Source: Acidaminobacter sp.
GTDB taxonomy: Bacteria; Bacillota_A; Clostridia; Peptostreptococcales; Acidaminobacteraceae
Direction of reading: 5' to 3'
Assembly (NCBI GenBank): GCA_009881125.1
Contig: WXFH01000020.1
Span: forward strand, 1 to 9,226
DNA: 9,226 bases
Of this stretch, positions 1 to 5,828 are shown piece by piece. The notes under the pieces were generated by a model. That model ran no database searches, was not told the origin of the DNA, and saw only the letters and a list, made by a program, of their open reading frames with translations. A program made the translations under genes and the position numbers. The stretch's first letter is position 1. Every line of letters begins with the position of its first letter.

Positions 1-1030
1 GAGTTTACTAATGAGTTTAGTATTGTTGATTGGCATAGGCGTACCGGCATTCTCAGCGGATCAGGACATTGTAGAAATTGCAGTGGGCAATGAAGACTTC
101 AGCATTCTGGTAGCAGCACTTCAAAAAGCAGAACTCGTAGGCGCGCTTCAAGGCGAAGGTCCATTCACCGTCTTTGCTCCAACCAACGCAGCTTTTGAAA
201 AACTGCTCGCTTCACTTGGCATCACAGCAGAGGACCTTTTGAATCATCCACAATTAAAAGAAGTTCTTCTCTACCACGTGGTTTCAGGTAAAGTCCTCAG
301 CACGGATTTATCCAATGGTATGACAGCCCCAACCCTGAGCGGCGAAAACATTAAAGTTGACCTTTCAAGCGGCGTCAAAATCAACAGCTCCAGTGTCACA
401 ACGGCAGACGTTATGGCAACCAACGGCGTCATCCACATTATCGATTCAGTGCTGGTTCCATCGACTTTCAAACTGAATCCTGAGCCTGAAGTCCCTGCAA
501 CCGTCGTTGATATAGCGCTTTCCAACAGTGATTTCAGTATCCTGGTCGCAGCCCTTCAAAAAGCAGATCTCGTGGGCGCCCTTCAAGGCGAAGGACCATT
601 CACCGTCTTTGCACCAACGAACGCAGCCTTTGAAAAACTCCTCGCGGCCCTTAACATCAGCGCATCGGATCTTCTCAACCAGCCGGATCTCGCGAAAGTT
701 CTTCTCTACCACGTCGTTTCCGGTAAAGTGATGAGCACAGATCTTTCCAACGGACTCGAAGCAGCTACACTGAACGGTGAGAAAGTAAAATTCGACCTCA
801 GCAGCGGCGTCAAAGTCAACCAAAGTGGTGTCACCGCAGCGGATATTGAAGCTGGCAACGGCGTCATTCACGTGATCGACACGGTACTCGTCCCTCAAAA
901 TTTCACTTATCAGGCTGTAGAAGACCACAATGACATTCCTAAGACTGGCAGCGCAGGTTTGACCCCGTTTGTCATCGCAGGTATAATGACATTAGCCGGT
1001 GCAGGCATGATGAGAAAAAGAATGAAATAG
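1..1030 (+). CDS. Wall-anchored protein with two FAS1 (fasciclin) domains, copy 1 (5' end cut by window)
   Basis: This is a secreted surface protein of the fasciclin/FAS1 family, whose members usually act in cell adhesion or matrix binding. The reading frame is open from base 2. By alignment with the complete second copy, the true ATG lies 14 bases before the window, so about five residues are missing. What remains is the end of a signal peptide (cleavage expected after AFS), two FAS1 domains with the FTVFAPTNAAF and NGVIHxID motifs, and a C-terminal sorting signal of IPKTG, a hydrophobic stretch and the basic tail RKRMK. IPKTG is a variant of the sortase LPxTG motif, so attachment to peptidoglycan is inferred. 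The protein differs from copy 2 at only two residues (Ser versus Thr, Lys versus Ala). The regulator gene follows after 16 bases, suggesting co-transcription. The promoter is outside the window. Confidence 0.93.
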   Translation, partial: SLLMSLVLLIGIGVPAFSADQDIVEIAVGNEDFSILVAALQKAELVGALQGEGPFTVFAPTNAAFEKLLASLGITAEDLLNHPQLKEVLLYHVVSGKVLSTDLSNGMTAPTLSGENIKVDLSSGVKINSSSVTTADVMATNGVIHIIDSVLVPSTFKLNPEPEVPATVVDIALSNSDFSILVAALQKADLVGALQGEGPFTVFAPTNAAFEKLLAALNISASDLLNQPDLAKVLLYHVVSGKVMSTDLSNGLEAATLNGEKVKFDLSSGVKVNQSGVTAADIEAGNGVIHVIDTVLVPQNFTYQAVEDHNDIPKTGSAGLTPFVIAGIMTLAGAGMMRKRMK

Positions 1031-1058
1031 TAAAGAGGTTGATGACATGACTGATTTT
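1..1058 (+). repeat. Long direct repeat, copy 1 (FAS1 gene unit)
   Basis: This stretch aligns without any insertion or deletion to 2246-3303 at a constant offset of 2245 bases. I count about 38 substitutions over the coding part, almost all silent. Similarity (23 of 31 bases) continues past the stop codon to 1058, into the first four codons of the regulator. Confidence 0.9.
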
Positions 1059-2012
1059 GGTACCCGCCTAAAAATTGCTCGAAAAGACAAGAAAATGACG
1101 CAGAAACAACTTGCTGGGCTGCTGGGTGTTGAACAGTCAACTATTTCAAATTATGAAAAGAATTTCAGATTTCCAGTCGCCTCAGCTTTGGCGGATCTTG
1201 CTGATCAACTAGAAGTCAGTGTAGATTATCTCCTTGGCAGATCCGACTTCCAAGAATCTTACTCAACACCAGAGGCTTCTTCGGAAGTCTCTGGTTCCTT
1301 ATTATCAGAGACTGAAAAAAAAGATACTGAACTTCCCTCAGAATTAGCAAGCAGCCTAAAGGCATTACAAGTGTCTTTTTTCGAACAACTCAGACAAGGT
1401 CTCTTTCAGGAAGCTACAGATTTAATTATAACGCACATGAACCCGGAGATAAATTTAATTACAATGAATGAACACGTCTTCGAGCCAACGCTCAAAATAG
1501 TGGGTGACCATTGGGAAACGGGTGAACTGAGTGTTGCGGATGAACACATGATTTCATCTGTGATAGACAAACTAATGACACGACTTGAACAGGCTGATCA
1601 AAACAGTAAGTCCCCAAATAAGCCTTATTCTGCTGCATTGATGCTTCCGGGGGCTGAAGAGCATGAATTCCCGCTTAAGATGACAGCAGAAGTATTAATA
1701 CAACATGGCTGGACAACTTACTATTTCGGAAAGAGTGTTCCCGTCTCCAGCCTGGAAGAATTCTTCATGAAAAAGAAGGTTGATCTTCTCGTCTTATCTG
1801 TATCTTTGAAGCCTCACCTTAATAGCTGTGAAGCGCTGATCCGAGCTGTGAAAGCCTTAGACACTGAACTTCATCCTAAGATCATGGTCGGCGGCAGCGC
1901 AATAGATGATGCGAGTGTTGCGTTCAATCAGCTTGGAGCAGATTATTATTTTCCATCAATGCATTCGCTGGATACGGCCATGGATGATCTTGAGAAAAGT
2001 ATAATGGAATAA
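1047..2012 (+). CDS. XRE-family regulator fused to a CarH/LitR-like cobalamin-binding module
   Basis: This is a predicted cytoplasmic transcription factor of 321 residues. Residues 7-62 form an XRE/Cro-type helix-turn-helix (MTQKQLAGLLGVEQSTISNYE). A polar linker follows at about 68-100. Residues about 105-182 resemble the helical cap domain of B12-dependent photoreceptors and carry the exact Wx9EH signature (W156, E166, H167). Residues about 194-318 resemble a Rossmann B12-binding domain with ExHxxP (E204, H206; usually ExHxxG) and a VGG loop at 281-283. In Thermus CarH the equivalent histidine is the lower cobalt ligand. The CarH histidine just after the tryptophan is absent: residue 157 is Glu, while His155 precedes it. 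CarH and LitR have MerR-type DNA-binding domains, so an XRE head is unusual. Start ATG has AAAGAGG nine bases upstream. The gene lies 16 bases behind FAS1 copy 1 and before FAS1 copy 2. Cobalamin binding is likely; light sensing is only a possibility. Confidence 0.88.
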   Translation: MTDFGTRLKIARKDKKMTQKQLAGLLGVEQSTISNYEKNFRFPVASALADLADQLEVSVDYLLGRSDFQESYSTPEASSEVSGSLLSETEKKDTELPSELASSLKALQVSFFEQLRQGLFQEATDLIITHMNPEINLITMNEHVFEPTLKIVGDHWETGELSVADEHMISSVIDKLMTRLEQADQNSKSPNKPYSAALMLPGAEEHEFPLKMTAEVLIQHGWTTYYFGKSVPVSSLEEFFMKKKVDLLVLSVSLKPHLNSCEALIRAVKALDTELHPKIMVGGSAIDDASVAFNQLGADYYFPSMHSLDTAMDDLEKSIME

Positions 2013-2060
2013 CAGAAAAAGGATGATAATGGTGTTCCCATTTTCATCCTTTTTCTGTTT
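2011..2060 (+). terminator. Strong intrinsic terminator after the regulator gene
   Basis: A perfect 16-bp inverted repeat (2011-2026 with 2044-2059) has an inner extension of five more pairs after a T-T mismatch and a TGTTC loop. The inner GGATGA...TCATCC hairpin is followed directly by TTTTTCTGTTT, the form of a Rho-independent terminator. The stop codon TAA at 2010-2012 overlaps the base of the stem. It should separate the copy 1-regulator unit from FAS1 copy 2. Confidence 0.88.
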
Positions 2061-2080
2061 CGTCAATGGGTTTGGAATCG

Positions 2081-2091
2081 AAAATATCACA
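2081..2091 (+). promoter_or_regulatory. Candidate operator 1: AAAATATCACA
   Basis: First of three exact copies of an 11-base word around the copy 2 promoter. This one lies about 47 bases upstream of the -35 box in the AT-rich gap after the regulator terminator. Binding by the neighbouring XRE-cobalamin regulator is inferred from position and repetition only. Confidence 0.55.
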
Positions 2092-2137
2092 AAATGAGAT
2101 AAAAATCAAGTAATTGAGAATTAATTTCAAATAACAG

Positions 2138-2166
2138 TTGACAAACAACACGAAATGTGATATTTT
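2138..2166 (+). promoter_or_regulatory. Promoter of FAS1 copy 2
   Basis: A perfect -35 TTGACA (2138-2143) is separated by 17 bases from TATTTT (2161-2166), which is preceded by TGA, an extended -10. Transcription should start near 2173, giving a leader of about 60 bases before the ATG at 2232. A TAGGAGG ribosome site lies at 2217-2223, eight bases from the ATG. One copy of the 11-mer AAAATATCACA, inverted, covers the extended -10. Confidence 0.8.
2156..2166 (-). promoter_or_regulatory. Candidate operator 2: inverted AAAATATCACA over the -10 box
   Basis: On the plus strand this reads TGTGATATTTT and contains both the TGA extension and the whole -10 hexamer of the FAS1 copy 2 promoter. A protein bound here would be expected to block RNA polymerase, so repression is the simplest reading. 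Part of the match could instead reflect promoter sequence alone, but the flanking copies at 2081 and 2193 argue against that. Confidence 0.6.
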
Positions 2167-2192
2167 ATAGACATCAAAGGAACACCAGATAA

Positions 2193-2203
2193 AAAATATC
2201 ACA
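2193..2203 (+). promoter_or_regulatory. Candidate operator 3: AAAATATCACA in the leader
   Basis: Third exact copy of the 11-mer, direct relative to copy 1, in the untranslated leader about 20 bases past the expected transcription start. The starts of the three copies are 75 and 37 bases apart, about seven and three and a half helical turns. Confidence 0.55.
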
Positions 2204-2231
2204 CCCAAATATAAATTAGGAGGCATTTCAA

Positions 2232-3275
2232 ATGAAAAGACTAATGAGTTTACTAATGAGTTTAGTATTGTTGATTGGCATAGGCGTACCGGCATTCTCA
2301 GCGGATCAGGACATTGTAGAAATTGCAGTGGGCAATGAAGACTTCAGCATTCTGGTCGCAGCACTTCAAAAAGCAGAACTCGTAGGCGCGCTTCAAGGCG
2401 AAGGCCCATTCACCGTCTTTGCTCCAACCAACGCAGCTTTTGAAAAACTGCTCGCTTCACTTGGCATCACAGCAGAGGACCTTTTGAATCATCCTCAATT
2501 AAAAGAAGTTCTTCTCTACCACGTGGTTTCAGGTAAAGTCCTAAGCACGGATTTATCCAATGGTATGACAGCCCCAACCCTGAGCGGAGAAAACATTAAA
2601 GTTGACCTTTCAAGCGGCGTTAAAATCAACACCTCAAGTGTTACAACTGCAGATGTCATGGCAACCAATGGCGTCATCCACATTATCGATTCAGTCCTGG
2701 TTCCATCCACTTTTAAACTCAATCCTGAGCCTGAAGTCCCTGCAACCGTCGTTGATATAGCGCTTTCCAACAGTGATTTCAGCATCCTGGTCGCAGCTCT
2801 TCAAAAAGCGGATCTCGTGGGCGCCCTTCAAGGCGAAGGCCCATTCACCGTCTTTGCACCAACGAACGCAGCCTTTGAAAAACTCCTCGCGGCCCTCAAC
2901 ATCAGCGCATCGGATCTTCTCAACCAGCCGGATCTGGCGAAAGTTCTCCTCTACCACGTCGTTTCCGGTAAAGTGATGAGCACAGATCTTTCAAACGGAC
3001 TCGAAGCAGCGACTCTCAACGGTGAGGCAGTAAAATTTGACCTCAGCAGCGGCGTCAAAGTCAACCAAAGCGGTGTCACCGCAGCGGACATTGAAGCTGG
3101 CAACGGCGTCATTCACGTGATCGACACGGTACTTGTCCCTCAAAACTTCACTTATCAGGCTGTAGAAGACCACAATGACATTCCTAAGACTGGCAGCGCA
3201 GGTTTGACCCCGTTTGTCATCGCAGGTATAATGACATTAGCTGGCGCAGGCATGATGAGAAAAAGAATGAAATAA
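2232..3275 (+). CDS. Wall-anchored protein with two FAS1 (fasciclin) domains, copy 2 (complete)
   Basis: This 347-residue protein is the complete version of the FAS1 surface protein. It has a signal peptide at residues 1-23 (basic MKR start, hydrophobic core, AFS before the cut), FAS1 domain A at about 26-158, FAS1 domain B at about 171-303, a short linker, the sorting motif IPKTG at 317-321, a membrane-spanning stretch and the basic end RKRMK. The two domains align without gaps at an offset of 145 residues and are about 78% identical by eye. The ATG is set by TAGGAGG eight bases upstream. The gene has its own promoter and candidate operators and ends at a strong terminator. Sortase anchoring and adhesion are inferred from the family and the motif; the ligand is unknown. 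FAS1 proteins can also be matrix or membrane proteins without adhesive function. Confidence 0.95.
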   Translation: MKRLMSLLMSLVLLIGIGVPAFSADQDIVEIAVGNEDFSILVAALQKAELVGALQGEGPFTVFAPTNAAFEKLLASLGITAEDLLNHPQLKEVLLYHVVSGKVLSTDLSNGMTAPTLSGENIKVDLSSGVKINTSSVTTADVMATNGVIHIIDSVLVPSTFKLNPEPEVPATVVDIALSNSDFSILVAALQKADLVGALQGEGPFTVFAPTNAAFEKLLAALNISASDLLNQPDLAKVLLYHVVSGKVMSTDLSNGLEAATLNGEAVKFDLSSGVKVNQSGVTAADIEAGNGVIHVIDTVLVPQNFTYQAVEDHNDIPKTGSAGLTPFVIAGIMTLAGAGMMRKRMK

Positions 3276-3303
3276 CAAACAGTTTGATGATACGAATAAT
3301 TTT
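2246..3303 (+). repeat. Long direct repeat, copy 2 (FAS1 gene unit)
   Basis: Partner of the repeat at 1-1058. The position matching the regulator's ATG (1047) is ACG at 3292 and no regulator frame follows. The left limit is unknown because copy 1 is cut by the window edge; homology may extend into the promoter. Confidence 0.9.
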
Positions 3304-3306
3304 TAA

Positions 3307-3335
3307 GTGAAGAAGGTGTCAGACACCAGCTTCAC
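3307..3335. repeat. Small palindromic hairpin (GGTGTC-A-GACACC)
   Basis: GTGAAG pairs with CTTCAC on the outside and GGTGTC with GACACC on the inside, joined by a 2x2 internal loop and closed by a single A. It lies between the copy 2 stop and the terminator. It has no U-tract. It could be a 3' processing element or a dispersed palindromic repeat. Confidence 0.5.
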
Positions 3336-3346
3336 AATATGAATAG

Positions 3347-3390
3347 AAAAAGTGAGTGCTTGCAGATTAAACGCAAGCACTCACTTTTTT
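3347..3390. terminator. Bidirectional terminator between FAS1 copy 2 and the DUF2202 gene
   Basis: A perfect 13-bp stem (3351-3363 with 3373-3385) has a nine-base loop. It is flanked by an A run on the left and a T run on the right, so it reads as a U-tract terminator on both strands. It sits between the ends of two convergent genes and probably serves both. Confidence 0.9.
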
Positions 3391-3465
3391 ATGGAATGGT
3401 AAAGGCTGATAGGTGTCACGGGATGGAGCAAAGAGAAATCTGTGAGTTAAGCTTCTCTCAATTGC

Positions 3466-4248
3466 TTATTCGAGGCAGCTGCCATTCTGGAGCCCTGTTC
3501 CAAGGCCGTTTCTCACGCCTGTGGCACGGAAGCCGCTTATGCTCTTATTGAGTCCGCCTGTGCCATTTGAAGCGCCATTCCCAAAGGCATTGCCGCTGCC
3601 TAGACCATTGCCGCTGCCAAGACCATTACCGCGACCGGTTTCGGAATTGCCGTTGCCACCTTTGAAGAAGTTGCCATTTCTGGCTTGTACTCCTGCCTGA
3701 CCGGAAGCTGCGCCAACCGCCGCACCGCTGGAAGCTCTGTCATCCGCACGTTCAAAGGCTTTGAGGTGGTTCTCGCTGCCATTCATCAGCGCGGTGAAGA
3801 TGGCTTTGACGTCGGCAGGAAGGTCTGGGTCTGCCAGGAATTTTTCATACATTGCAATGTTGGCGACCTCTGCTTCGACCCCTATACTGTAGATTTCAGC
3901 CAGGGTATCCGGAATAACCAAGTGCTCAGAAGCAGTATTCGCAGGCACCGCTATATCATATTTTTCGAAGAGTGGCAGCAATGCACTGATATGTTGGGTT
4001 TCAGCTTTCATAATATTGGAGAATGGTCTGGTCACATCATATTCCGCCATGATCTTTTCGTATTCAGCTTTGGCGAGATACTCATCCTCAATAGCGTAGT
4101 TCAGCATGTCTTCCAGCGTGTAGTCCTGATCTGCGGCGGCCCCCACATGGCCAAAGTCTGAGGTGCCGGCGAAAGCGGAAAGCGGCGAAAAGATCATTGA
4201 GAGGGTAAGGACCGCAGGGATTACCTTTTTCATTTTGTCAGTTGTCAT
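3466..4248 (-). CDS. Secreted ferritin-like DUF2202 protein with Gly/Asn-rich tail
   Basis: This 260-residue protein has a signal peptide (MTTDKMKK start, hydrophobic core, cleavage after AFA at residue 27). A four-helix ferritin-like domain of the DUF2202 type spans about 42-170. Likely metal-binding residues are E54/E56/E62 in helix 1, E83xxH86 in helix 2, E125/E127/E135 in helix 3 and E159/H161 in helix 4. Residues about 190-257 are low-complexity Gly/Asn-rich with an LGSGNG repeat, which is unusual as an extension. The ATG at 4248 is chosen over a TTG five codons earlier because GGAGGT (4256-4261) lies seven bases before it, and that TTG would overlap the ribosome site. The function of DUF2202 is not established; an exported diiron protein in metal or oxidant handling is a reasonable guess. 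No clear promoter could be assigned upstream. Confidence 0.88.
   Translation of the reverse strand: MTTDKMKKVIPAVLTLSMIFSPLSAFAGTSDFGHVGAAADQDYTLEDMLNYAIEDEYLAKAEYEKIMAEYDVTRPFSNIMKAETQHISALLPLFEKYDIAVPANTASEHLVIPDTLAEIYSIGVEAEVANIAMYEKFLADPDLPADVKAIFTALMNGSENHLKAFERADDRASSGAAVGAASGQAGVQARNGNFFKGGNGNSETGRGNGLGSGNGLGSGNAFGNGASNGTGGLNKSISGFRATGVRNGLGTGLQNGSCLE
3588..3635 (-). repeat. 18-bp tandem repeat in the Gly/Asn-rich tail
   Basis: Two nearly identical 18-base units (3588-3605 and 3606-3623, one mismatch) and a diverged partial third encode the LGSGNG repeats of the DUF2202 protein. The length is a multiple of three, so unit gain or loss would keep the frame. Confidence 0.75.
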
Positions 4249-4381
4249 TTTAATTACCTCCAAGTGTAAGTGTGTGAGCCTTCGCTCTTTTAGTTTTGAC
4301 TCGCGTGTTTCTTGGATCTTTGTTTCTTGAGGACATCATACCGCTCAAATGTAAAGGAATTTTGAGGATGTTCTACATAGT

Positions 4382-4409
4382 TTGAAGAAAAACAAATAAC
4401 CGTTATAAT
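4382..4409 (+). promoter_or_regulatory. Probable promoter of dpaL
   Basis: A perfect TATAAT (4404-4409) lies 16 bases after TTGAAG (4382-4387), which matches the -35 consensus at four positions. The predicted start near 4416 gives a leader of about 110 bases that includes four 12-bp repeats. This is the best promoter candidate in the divergent gap between the DUF2202 and dpaL genes. Confidence 0.6.
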
Positions 4410-4469
4410 GAAAGTAGTAAAAAAACTTTCGCCGATTGAACTGAACAAACCCAATCCAAACCAGAACGC

Positions 4470-4517
4470 TTCAATCTATAATTCAATCTAAGATTCAAAC
4501 CATAATTCAAACCAAAA
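4470..4517 (+). repeat. Four 12-bp tandem repeats in the dpaL leader
   Basis: The word TTCAA recurs at 4470, 4482, 4494 and 4506, exactly 12 bases apart. The units are TTCAATCTATAA, TTCAATCTAAGA, TTCAAACCATAA and TTCAAACCAAAA. The last unit runs into the AGGAG ribosome site at 4517-4521. The stretch has almost no G and should be unstructured in RNA. Confidence 0.85.
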
Positions 4518-4528
4518 GGAGCATGAAG

Positions 4529-5755
4529 ATGGCCAGCAAACTTACTATGACCTTTGTCAAAAATCCAAATGCAAGAAACAATAGCGAAAGCAAAACAAAC
4601 CCTGACTTTATAGGCACAGAAGTCACAGCCAAGGTCCGCGCCTTTCATAAAAGCTTCCCTGAATATGCGCCAACACCCCTTCAAAACCTGGAAGCCCTTG
4701 CTAAAGCCTATGGCGTCGAGGCCATCTGGGTCAAGGACGAATCCTACCGCTTTGGTCTCAATGCTTTTAAAGTCCTGGGCGGCTCCTACGCTATAGGAAA
4801 ATACCTGGCGGAGCGCCTTGATACCCCCCTTGAGGACCTCTCCTTTGAGAAGCTGAAATCCAAGGAAATGAAAGAAAAAATGGGTGAGATCACCTTTGTC
4901 ACAGCCACAGACGGCAACCACGGCCGCGGAATTGCCTGGGCTGCCAGAGAGCTGGGTCAGAAGGCGGTAGTCTATATGCCGAAGGGCTCCTCCCAAATCC
5001 GGCTGGAAAATATTCAAAACGAAGGCGCGGAGGCTTCCATCACTGACCTCAATTATGACGACGCCGTCCGACTGGCAAACCGCTATGCTGAGGATCATAA
5101 CGGCGTCCTCGTCCAGGACAGCTCCTGGGAAGGCTATATGGACATTCCAACCTGGATCATGCAAGGCTACGCGACTCTGGTGGACGAGGCGGTGGAACAG
5201 ATCAAGGCCCTGGGCTACGAACGGCCAACCCACGTGTTCCTGCAGGCAGGCGTTGGCTCTTTCGCCGGCAGCATGCTGGGCTATCTGGTCTCGGCCTTTG
5301 GCGACAACTACCCCGTCACTGTGGTGGTCGAGCCCGACGAGGCGGCGTGTCTGTTTAAATCCATGAAAATTGCGGACGGCGAGCCTCATGCGGTCACGGG
5401 GGACATGCCTACCATCATGGCCGGTCTGGCTTGTGGCGAACCTAGCCTGGTCGCCTGGGGTGTTCTCAGAGATTATGCCGATGGTTACCTTTCCTGCCCC
5501 GACGCCGTCGCAGCCAAAGGGATGAGAATCCTAGGGAACCCTCTGAAAAACGATCCTCAGGTCATTTCCGGGGAATCCGGCGCCGTAGGCATGGGCGTTC
5601 TGAGTTTACTGACACAGGATTCGGAATACGAAGACCTGGCCAAACAACTCAAACTGGACGAAAATTCGAAAATCCTGATCATCAGCACAGAAGGAGATAC
5701 AGATCCCGAAAATTACAGAAGCATTGTTTGGGACGGCGCTTATCCTACGTTTTAA
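4529..5755 (+). CDS. dpaL: Diaminopropionate ammonia-lyase
   Basis: This is a PLP-dependent fold-type II lyase that converts 2,3-diaminopropionate to pyruvate and two ammonia, in the cytoplasm. The 408 residues fit the family (about 400). GLNAFKVLGG holds the Schiff-base lysine, K81. TATDGNHGRG (125-134) holds D128, which corresponds to the catalytic Asp of E. coli YgeX. QAGVGSFAGS (239-248) is the phosphate-binding glycine loop, and ISGESGAVGMG (347-357) is a late family motif. All key residues are present. The ATG at 4529 is preferred to the one at 4523 because AGGAG (4517-4521) lies seven bases before it but only one base before the earlier ATG. The gene is probably first in a run with the GNAT and toroid genes; the 73-base gap to the next start shows no terminator. 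A role in amino acid catabolism is inferred. Confidence 0.95.
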   Translation: MASKLTMTFVKNPNARNNSESKTNPDFIGTEVTAKVRAFHKSFPEYAPTPLQNLEALAKAYGVEAIWVKDESYRFGLNAFKVLGGSYAIGKYLAERLDTPLEDLSFEKLKSKEMKEKMGEITFVTATDGNHGRGIAWAARELGQKAVVYMPKGSSQIRLENIQNEGAEASITDLNYDDAVRLANRYAEDHNGVLVQDSSWEGYMDIPTWIMQGYATLVDEAVEQIKALGYERPTHVFLQAGVGSFAGSMLGYLVSAFGDNYPVTVVVEPDEAACLFKSMKIADGEPHAVTGDMPTIMAGLACGEPSLVAWGVLRDYADGYLSCPDAVAAKGMRILGNPLKNDPQVISGESGAVGMGVLSLLTQDSEYEDLAKQLKLDENSKILIISTEGDTDPENYRSIVWDGAYPTF

Positions 5756-5828
5756 TCTCATTTCAACTGTCGATAATCAGACTTCATACGACTTTTTTAC
5801 AACTTCACCTATAACCGGGGGTGCTCCA

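Noticed and set aside
446..928. Open frame of 160 codons on the minus strand opposite FAS1 copy 1
   Set aside because: It is a shadow of the FAS1 repeats; the same antisense frame is interrupted differently in copy 2, so it is not conserved as a protein.
1560..1566. TGTGATA inside the regulator gene as a fourth operator
   Set aside because: Only seven of eleven bases match and it lies within coding sequence away from any promoter.
2044..2295. Minus-strand open frame of 83 codons in the gap before FAS1 copy 2
   Set aside because: It covers a promoter, three repeated sites and the FAS1 signal peptide, and ends in a terminator stem; AT-rich sequence explains it.
3339..3551. Plus-strand open frame of 70 codons between FAS1 copy 2 and the DUF2202 gene
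   Set aside because: It begins in the terminator hairpin, has no ribosome site and ends antisense to the DUF2202 gene.
4470..4517. Possible CRISPR array
   Set aside because: The units are 12 bases long and contiguous, without spacers, and no cas gene is present.
4403..5389. Long open frame (328 codons) on the minus strand opposite dpaL
   Set aside because: It lies antisense to a gene with all family motifs, crosses the dpaL promoter region and has no recognisable domain. It is a by-product of dpaL codon use.
5724..5828. Upstream extension of the GNAT gene to a TTG
   Set aside because: It would overlap dpaL by 32 bases and adds 35 residues unlike a GNAT start, while GTG at 5829 has a good ribosome site.
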